Shown here: piece by piece, positions 59,005-64,000 of the stretch | How positions within the stretch are numbered: position 1 is the stretch's first letter | How the letters are laid out: each line of letters opens with the position of its first letter | Translations under genes and position numbers: made by a program | From: Streptomyces sp. NBC_01231 | GTDB lineage: Bacteria > Actinomycetota > Actinomycetes > Streptomycetales > Streptomycetaceae | Assembly: GCA_035999765.1 (NCBI GenBank) | Contig: CP108521.1 | Coordinates: 4,712,001-4,776,000, forward strand | DNA length: 64,000 nt | Direction of reading: 5' to 3' | Notes under the pieces: model-generated | What the model saw: the letters and a program-made list of their open reading frames with translations, nothing else | The model's database searches: none | What the model was told of the DNA's origin: nothing

Positions 59005-59949
59005 GTGAGACATGTCATCGCCCTCGACGTGGGCGGCACCGGGATGAAAGCCGCCTTGGTCGGGCCGGCGGGCGAGCTGCTGCACCGCGCTCGCCGCGCC
59101 ACCGGGCGCGAGCGCGGACCGGACGCGGTCGTCGAGGGGATCCTCGACTTCGCCGCCGAACTGCGCGCCCACGGCGTCCGGCACCTCGGCGAGCCCTCGG
59201 CCGCGGCCGGTGTCGCCGTCCCCGGAATCGTCGACGAGGAGCGGGGCGTCGCCACCTACTCGGCCAACCTGGGCTGGCGGGACATACCGCTGCGCGAGCT
59301 GCTCTCCCAGCAGCTGGGCGGCCCGGTCGCCCTCGGTCACGACGTGCGCACCGGCGGCCTGGCGGAGGGCCGGATCGGCGCGGGCCGGGGCGCGGACCGC
59401 TTCCTGTTCGTGCCGCTGGGCACCGGCATCGCGGGCGCCATCGGCATCAGCGGCCGGGTCGAGGCGGGCGCGCACGGCTTCGCGGGCGAGATCGGCCACA
59501 TCGTCGTACGGCCCGGAGGGGCGGCCTGTCCGTGCGGGCAGCGCGGCTGCCTGGAGCGGTACGCGTCCGCGGCGGCCGTCAGCGAGGCGTGGGCGGCGGC
59601 CTCCGGGGACCCAGAGGCGGACGCGGCCGACTGCGCGAAGGCCGTCGAGTCCGGCGACCCGAACGCCGTACGCGTCTGGCGGGACGCGGTCGACGCACTC
59701 GCCGACGGCCTGGTCACCGCCCTCACTCTGCTGGACCCGCGCACCCTGATCATCGGTGGCGGCCTCGCGGAGGCGGGGGAAACCCTGTTCACACCCCTGC
59801 GGGACGCGGTCCGGCAGCGGGTCACCTTCCAGAAGCTGCCGACGATCGTCCCGGCGGCCTTGGGGGACAGCGCCGGCTGCCTCGGTGCGGGCCTCCTGGC
59901 CTGGGACCTGCTCGACACCACACCTACGACGCCCGAGGAGCCCACGTGA
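59005..59949 (+). CDS. nagK: N-acetylglucosamine kinase (ROK family)
   Basis: 314 residues from GTG 59005. ROK kinase: phosphate loop ALDVGGTGMKAALVG, hinge GVAVPGIVDEERG, ATP-domain LFVPLGTGIAGAIG, sugar-site GFAGEIGHIVVRPGG with the catalytic Glu-x-x-His, and the zinc motif CPCGQRGCLERYAS. Annotated relatives include glucokinases, but coupling to nagA (GTGA overlap) and the DasR sites point to GlcNAc, giving GlcNAc-6-P. No ribosome binding site is visible upstream (the half-dre touches the GTG), so the mRNA may be leaderless. Confidence 0.88.
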   Translation: MRHVIALDVGGTGMKAALVGPAGELLHRARRATGRERGPDAVVEGILDFAAELRAHGVRHLGEPSAAAGVAVPGIVDEERGVATYSANLGWRDIPLRELLSQQLGGPVALGHDVRTGGLAEGRIGAGRGADRFLFVPLGTGIAGAIGISGRVEAGAHGFAGEIGHIVVRPGGAACPCGQRGCLERYASAAAVSEAWAAASGDPEADAADCAKAVESGDPNAVRVWRDAVDALADGLVTALTLLDPRTLIIGGGLAEAGETLFTPLRDAVRQRVTFQKLPTIVPAALGDSAGCLGAGLLAWDLLDTTPTTPEEPT

Positions 59950-61184
59950 CGGCCACCCCCTCAGGGGCGCGGGACCGCGCCGATATGCGGCCTCGCCGCG
60001 GGGCGCGACCAGCCACACCCGCCCCGCACCCCGCGACCGGCCATGCGCCCCTGGTCCTCTCCGGCGCCAACGTGGTCATGCCGACCGGAACCGTCGAAGA
60101 CGGCCGGCTGGTCGTCGAGGGCACCCGCATCTCCGCCACCATCCCGGAGAACGCCCAGGTCATCGACGTAAGCACCCACTGGCTTGTCCCCGGCTTCATC
60201 GACCTCCACAACCACGGCGGCGGCGGAGCCTCCTTCACCTCCGGGACGGTCGACGAGGTCTTCAAGGGCATCCACACCCACCGACTGCACGGCACCACCA
60301 CGCTCGTCGCCTCGACGGTCACCGGTGACATGGACTTCCTGACCCAGCGGGCCGGCCTGCTGTCCGAGCTGGCCGAGCAGGGCGAGATCGCCGGCGTCCA
60401 CTTCGAGGGGCCGTTCATCTCCCCGTGCCGCAAGGGCGCGCACTCCGAGGCGCTGCTGCGGGATCCGGACCCGGCGGAGGTGCGCAAGCTGATCGACGCG
60501 GCGCGGGGCCGGGCGAAGATGGTCACCCTCGCCACCGAGCTGCCCGGCGGCATCGACTCCGTACGGCTGCTCGTGGAGCACGGCGTGATCGCGGCGATCG
60601 GGCACACGGACGCGACGTACGAGCAGACGACGGCGGCGATCGACGCGGGCGCGACGGTGGCGACCCACCTCTTCAACGCGATGCCGACGCTCGGCCACCG
60701 CCACCCCGGCCCCGTCGCGGCCCTGCTGGAGGACGAGCGCGTCACCGTCGAGCTGATCAACGACGGCACTCATCTCCACCCCGCCGCCCTTGAACTGGCG
60801 TTCCATCGCGCGGGCGCGGACCGGGTGGCGTTCATCACGGACGCGATGGACGCGGCCGGATTCGGCGACGGCCGTTACTGGCTCGGTCCCCTGGAGGTCG
60901 AGGTCGCCGACGGCGTGGCCCGGCTGGTGGAGGGCGACTCGATCGCGGGCTCCACCCTCACGCAGGACCGCGCGTTCCAGCGGGCGGTGACGGTCGACCG
61001 GCTGCCGGTGGAGGCCGTGGTCGCGGCCCTCTCCGCCAACCCGGCCCGGCTGCTCGGCATGGACGACCGCATCGGCTCCCTGGAACCGGGCAAGGACGCC
61101 GACCTGGTCCTGCTCGACGCCGACTTCGCCCTCAAGGGCGTCATGCGCCGGGGAGAATGGGTGGTCGATCCCCAACTGGGGTGA
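59946..61184 (+). CDS. nagA: N-acetylglucosamine-6-phosphate deacetylase
   Basis: 412 residues from GTG 59946, overlapping the nagK TGA by four bases. Amidohydrolase TIM barrel: PGFIDLHNHGGGGASFTSG (H88, H90), VHFEGPFISPCRKGAH (metal-binding Glu), IGHTDATYEQT, THLFNAMPTLGHRHPGP and FITDAMDAAG (catalytic Asp). It converts GlcNAc-6-P to GlcN-6-P, the DasR ligand. The first 30 or so residues (SGARDRADMRPRRGARPATPAPHPATGHAP by position 6-35) are an unusual Arg/Pro/Ala stretch encoded by a REP-like element, making the protein about 25-30 residues longer than usual. Confidence 0.93.
   Translation: MTATPSGARDRADMRPRRGARPATPAPHPATGHAPLVLSGANVVMPTGTVEDGRLVVEGTRISATIPENAQVIDVSTHWLVPGFIDLHNHGGGGASFTSGTVDEVFKGIHTHRLHGTTTLVASTVTGDMDFLTQRAGLLSELAEQGEIAGVHFEGPFISPCRKGAHSEALLRDPDPAEVRKLIDAARGRAKMVTLATELPGGIDSVRLLVEHGVIAAIGHTDATYEQTTAAIDAGATVATHLFNAMPTLGHRHPGPVAALLEDERVTVELINDGTHLHPAALELAFHRAGADRVAFITDAMDAAGFGDGRYWLGPLEVEVADGVARLVEGDSIAGSTLTQDRAFQRAVTVDRLPVEAVVAALSANPARLLGMDDRIGSLEPGKDADLVLLDADFALKGVMRRGEWVVDPQLG
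59963..60028. repeat. Streptomyces REP-like element, copy 2 (inside nagA 5' end)
   Basis: AGGGGCGCGGGACCGCGCCG, GATATGCGGCC, GGGCGCGACCAGCCACACC. It aligns with 52083-52151 over its whole length. It covers nagA codons 6 to about 28. Confidence 0.6.
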
Positions 61185-61291
61185 TTGATGCCGCTGTTGA
61201 GGAGGAGGGTCGTCCTGCGAAACTGGGACGACCGTCGTCCGTTTGAGATGATCGCTCTCCGGACAGCCAGACGGGAGGGGAGGTCGGTCCA

Positions 61292-62221
61292 GTGATTCTC
61301 ACAGTCACGCTGAACACCGCTCTCGACATCACCTATCGCGTGGGTTCCCTGCGCCCGCACGCCTCCCACCGGGTCACCGACGTGACCGAACGGCCGGGCG
61401 GCAAGGGGGTGAACGTGGCCCGGGTGCTCGCCGCCCTCGACCACGAGGTGACGGTCACCGGCTTCGTCGGCGGCGCCACCGGACGTTCCGTACGGGAGGG
61501 GCTCACCGTGGTGCCGGGGCTGGTGGACGCCCTGGTCCCGGTCGGCGGCCCGACCCGGCGCACGATCGCCGTCGTGGACGAGCAGAGCGGCGACACCACC
61601 CAGCTCAACGAGCCCGGCCCGACGGTCACCCCCGCGGAGTGGCGGGCCTTCCAGGATGCGTACGAGGACCTCGTCCCGTCCGTGCACGCGGTGGCTCTGT
61701 GCGGGAGCCTGCCGCCGGGCGTGCCGGTGGGGGCGTACGCGGGACTCGTACGGACCGCGAAGACGGCCGGTGTCCCCGTCCTCCTCGACACCAGCGGCGA
61801 GGCGCTGCGCCGGGGCGTGGCCGCCCGCCCCGACCTGGTGAAGCCGAACGCCGACGAACTGGCCGAACTCACCGGCTCCCACGAGCCGTCGCGCGCCACC
61901 CAGGACGCTCGGCGCCGCGGCGCCCAAACCGTGGTCGCCTCCCTCGGCGCGAAGGGCCTGCTCGCGGTGACCCCCGAGGGCCGCTGGCGCGCCGCCCCGC
62001 CCGCCCACGTCCACGGCAACCCCACCGGCGCCGGCGACTCGGCGGTCGCGGGCCTGCTGTCGGGACTCGTGGAACAACTGCCCTGGCCGGACCGGCTGGC
62101 CCGCGCGGTCGCCCTGTCGGCGGCGACGGTCCTGGCACCGGTGGCGGGCGAGTTCGACCGGGCGGCGTACGAGGAACTGGTGGGGCGGGTGGCGGTGACG
62201 GAGGAGGTCAGCGCGGCGTAG
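61292..62221 (+). CDS. PfkB-family hexose kinase (1-phosphofructokinase-like)
   Basis: 309 residues from GTG 61292 (GGGAGGGGAGG upstream). ILTVTLNTALDITYRV, RPGGKGVNVARVLAAL (PfkB motif 1), ALCGSLPPGVP, KPNADELAELTG and the anion-hole/catalytic motif NPTGAGDSAVAGLLSGL (Asp base) define the FruK/LacC branch, which phosphorylates fructose-1-P, tagatose-6-P or related sugar phosphates. It lies 107 bases after nagA on the same strand and may extend the amino-sugar operon, handling a downstream hexose phosphate. Substrate not determinable. Confidence 0.9.
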   Translation: MILTVTLNTALDITYRVGSLRPHASHRVTDVTERPGGKGVNVARVLAALDHEVTVTGFVGGATGRSVREGLTVVPGLVDALVPVGGPTRRTIAVVDEQSGDTTQLNEPGPTVTPAEWRAFQDAYEDLVPSVHAVALCGSLPPGVPVGAYAGLVRTAKTAGVPVLLDTSGEALRRGVAARPDLVKPNADELAELTGSHEPSRATQDARRRGAQTVVASLGAKGLLAVTPEGRWRAAPPAHVHGNPTGAGDSAVAGLLSGLVEQLPWPDRLARAVALSAATVLAPVAGEFDRAAYEELVGRVAVTEEVSAA

Positions 62222-62265
62222 CCGGGGATGGGGCGGAAGCCGACCCGCTCCTCAGCCCAGTTCAG

Positions 62266-63207
62266 TCACTTGTCCGCGAGGTACACCTGATCCAGGACTG
62301 CGTCGCACTGGTTGCCGTCGTTGCAGGCGATCACGATCGTGTTCGTGCCCTTGGTCAGGTTCACGTTGGCCCAGGTGTTCTGCCAGCCGTGCTCCCAGTC
62401 GCCCTTGGGCAGTCCACCGAAGTTCTTCATGCCCAGGGGCTGGCTGTTGGCCTTGCCGTTGACCACGAGCGTCGCATTGGCGTCCACACCCGGGATGCCG
62501 TAGTTCACGTAGAGCCGATAGGTGCCGGCCTTCTCGATGCCGTTGACGGCCCAGGTGACCTTGGCACCGACCTTGTTGAAGCCCGTGACGTAGACCCCGC
62601 CCTCCGCCTTGGCCCCCTTGATTTCAGAGGCCGTGGTGGTACCGCCCTCCAGGCGCAGCGTCTTCGCGTCGCTCTTCGGCAAATCCTGGCTCGCCGCGCT
62701 CTCGCTGTTCGACGGGCTCGGCTCGCTGCTCTGCGAGGTCGTCGGTGTCGTGGACGCCTCGTTGCCGGCCTTGTTGTCGTCCTCGCCGCCGTCATTCATC
62801 ATGGCCACGCCGATGCCGATGACGACCGCGGCGACCACCGCGATCGCGCCGATCAGCAGGCCCTTGGTGTTGGGACCGCGACGGCCACCGCCACCACCAC
62901 CGCCGTACGACGACTGCTGGGTGGCCGCGGCGCCGCCGGGAAGGGTCTCGGGGGCCGCGTAGTGGCTGTTCGGCTGGGCGTAGGAGGCCTGGCCCTGCTG
63001 CGGGACCTGGCCGTAGGGCGCGGTCGCGGCTGCCTGGCCCTGCTGGCCGTACTGCCGCTGGCCCACCGCCCGCACTCGGTTGACGGAGTTCGGGTAGCCG
63101 TAGCCATTGGACGGCGGCTGGGCTCCGTTGGCCTGCCCGTCCGCGTACAGATAGCCGAACGGGTCCTCGTCCTCGGGCGTGCTCGCGCCGTTGTTGCCGG
63201 CCGTCAT
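62266..63207 (-). CDS. Membrane-anchored protein with CBM-like (jelly-roll) domain
   Basis: 313 residues. A Gln/Gly/Tyr-rich cytoplasmic region (QRQYGQQGQAAATAPYGQVPQQGQASY; GGGGGGG) precedes one membrane helix (about 116-137, GLLIGAIAVVAAVVIGIGVAMM), a Ser/Thr/Pro-rich extracellular stalk (STTPTTSQSSEPSPSNSESAAS) and a C-terminal domain of about 130 residues (LRLEGGTTTASEIKGAKAEGGVYVTGFNKVGAKVTWAVNG.. WAVNVNLTKGTNTIVIACNDGNQCDAVLDQVYL in outline) of CBM35/CBM6 type. Probably displays a carbohydrate-binding module on the cell surface, fitting its place beside GlcNAc genes. Type II topology (N-in). Confidence 0.82.
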   Translation of the reverse strand: MTAGNNGASTPEDEDPFGYLYADGQANGAQPPSNGYGYPNSVNRVRAVGQRQYGQQGQAAATAPYGQVPQQGQASYAQPNSHYAAPETLPGGAAATQQSSYGGGGGGGRRGPNTKGLLIGAIAVVAAVVIGIGVAMMNDGGEDDNKAGNEASTTPTTSQSSEPSPSNSESAASQDLPKSDAKTLRLEGGTTTASEIKGAKAEGGVYVTGFNKVGAKVTWAVNGIEKAGTYRLYVNYGIPGVDANATLVVNGKANSQPLGMKNFGGLPKGDWEHGWQNTWANVNLTKGTNTIVIACNDGNQCDAVLDQVYLADK

Positions 63208-63322
63208 CCCTTGGTCTCCTCAACAGGTGCGGATGCGATTCATACGGTGAGAAGGGCGAGCCTACCCGCTCCTGATGCCCCAAACGGGTGACTCGGATCG
63301 CATCAGCTCGCCGGCCTGGGGA

Positions 63323-64000
63323 TCAGCCCGCGCGTCTGTGTTGTTTGGGACGAGATCGTTTCTCGACGTACATCCGCTCGTCAGCGGATTTCAACACCTC
63401 GTCCGCCGTCATTCCGCAGTGGGCCCAGCCGATGCCGAAACTGCCGCCGACCCGCATCGCCCGTCCGTCGACCCGGATGGGCTGGATGATCTCGTTGCGC
63501 AGTCGTACGGCCAGGTCCTGGGCGTCGGCGCGGCCGAGCCCGTCGGCCAGCACGACGAACTCGTCGCCGCCGAGCCGGGCCACCGTGTCGCCGTCGCGGA
63601 CGGCCCGGGACAGCCGGCGCGCGACCTCGATGAGGACCGCGTCGCCCGCGTTGTGCCCGAACCGGTCGTTGATCGACTTGAAGCCGTCGAGGTCGCAGAA
63701 GAGAACCGCGAGCCCCTTGGTGCCGTCGTCGCGCTCACTCTCAGGAGTGACGGTGTGCACATGGTGGTCGTAGCCGTCGAAGGTCTGGGCGACCGGCCGG
63801 AAGTCGAAACCGTCGCCGCTCGCGGCGAAGGCGGGGTGGCCGTAGGCCGCGTCGACGGACTCCAGCTCGCCCGTGGGGCGCTGACACAGCCGCGAGGAGA
63901 GCCGGGCGCGCAGCTCGGCGGAGTTCGGCAGGCCGGTGAGGGAGTCGTGGGAGGCGCGGTGGGCGAGCTGCAGCTCGCGGCGCTTGCGCTCCTCTATGTC
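63323..64000 (-). CDS. cdgB: Diguanylate cyclase CdgB (C-terminal part, gene continues beyond window)
   Basis: 225 residues are visible; the frame is open to the window edge, so the N-terminal sensory domains (expected GAF/PAS) are outside. GGDEF domain: ELQLAHRASHDSLTGLPNSAELRARL, FCDLDGFKSINDRFGHNAGDAVLIEVARRL, I-site RDGD (visible residues 135-138) and active-site RLGGDEF (GGDEF 144-148), both intact. About 50 extra residues lie between LTGLPN.. and FCDLDGF (ELESVDAAYGHPAFAASGDGF). It makes cyclic di-GMP, the BldD ligand controlling development. The cdgB name rests on gene order similar to S. coelicolor SCO4281 from memory. Confidence 0.88.
   Translation of the reverse strand, partial: DIEERKRRELQLAHRASHDSLTGLPNSAELRARLSSRLCQRPTGELESVDAAYGHPAFAASGDGFDFRPVAQTFDGYDHHVHTVTPESERDDGTKGLAVLFCDLDGFKSINDRFGHNAGDAVLIEVARRLSRAVRDGDTVARLGGDEFVVLADGLGRADAQDLAVRLRNEIIQPIRVDGRAMRVGGSFGIGWAHCGMTADEVLKSADERMYVEKRSRPKQHRRAG

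Overview
The window is chromosomal DNA of a Streptomyces species. It is very GC-rich with strong third-position GC bias (hence many antisense shadow reading frames), uses GTG/TTG starts with GGAGG-type ribosome binding sites, and carries Streptomyces hallmark families (WhiJ-type XRE/DUF397 pair, MqnB/MqnD futalosine pathway, DasR-type operators, CIRCE-controlled orphan groEL, DUF2530/DUF2771/DUF3027/DUF3263/DUF4031). From memory, the order of the right half (CdgB, CBM protein, sugar kinase, NagA, NagK, solute-binding protein, DUF3263, OtsB, OtsA, GpgS-like, ThrC paralogue, MoaD-like, cold shock, GroEL) matches S. coelicolor around SCO4281-SCO4296. About 66 protein genes are supported. No tRNA, rRNA or CRISPR array was found.

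Layout. 1-10.5 kb: end of an SGNH hydrolase, two Uma2-type nuclease paralogues with duplicated leaders, an aldo/keto reductase, ThpR, an MFS exporter with its MarR regulator, a ribbon-helix-helix protein, an NCS2 purine permease, DUF2530 and a CtpE-like P-type ATPase. 10.5-14.5 kb: four tandem secreted two-domain paralogues. 14.7-24.4 kb: a 1077-residue sacsin/Hsp90-like ATPase, DUF3027, MFS, a lipoprotein-mqnB-mqnD operon (menaquinone by the futalosine route), cold-shock protein and HAD phosphatase. 24.5-33 kb: HAAS-type membrane protein, an XPB-accessory protein with WYL-like tail, XPB helicase and a HelD/HelR-type SF1 motor. 33-38.5 kb: CutC, HD hydrolase, GNAT fusion, and MurR/RpiR-MurQ for MurNAc-6-P recycling. 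38.5-46 kb: accessory region with a TnpB-only IS605-family element, XRE/DUF397 regulators, DinB and an HTH-Uma2-two-small-protein cassette. 46-51 kb: carboxylesterase, old yellow enzyme, groEL with a multi-CIRCE operator. 51-64 kb: cold shock, ThrC paralogue plus sulfur-carrier protein under a SAM-I riboswitch, GpgS-like, OtsA/OtsB, sugar-binding lipoprotein, nagK-nagA under DasR-like sites, PfkB kinase, a CBM-like membrane protein and a diguanylate cyclase.

Themes. Amino-sugar recycling (nagKA, murQ, probably the binding protein) is spread across the window and tied together by DasR-like operators, one of which also sits before cutC. The SAM-I riboswitch ahead of the threonine-synthase paralogue and its ThiS/MoaD-like partner suggests homocysteine rather than threonine synthesis. 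A repeated genomic oddity is short tandem duplication of gene 3' ends including the stop codon, seen at seven genes, together with in-frame insertion of known Streptomyces palindromic elements into coding sequence.
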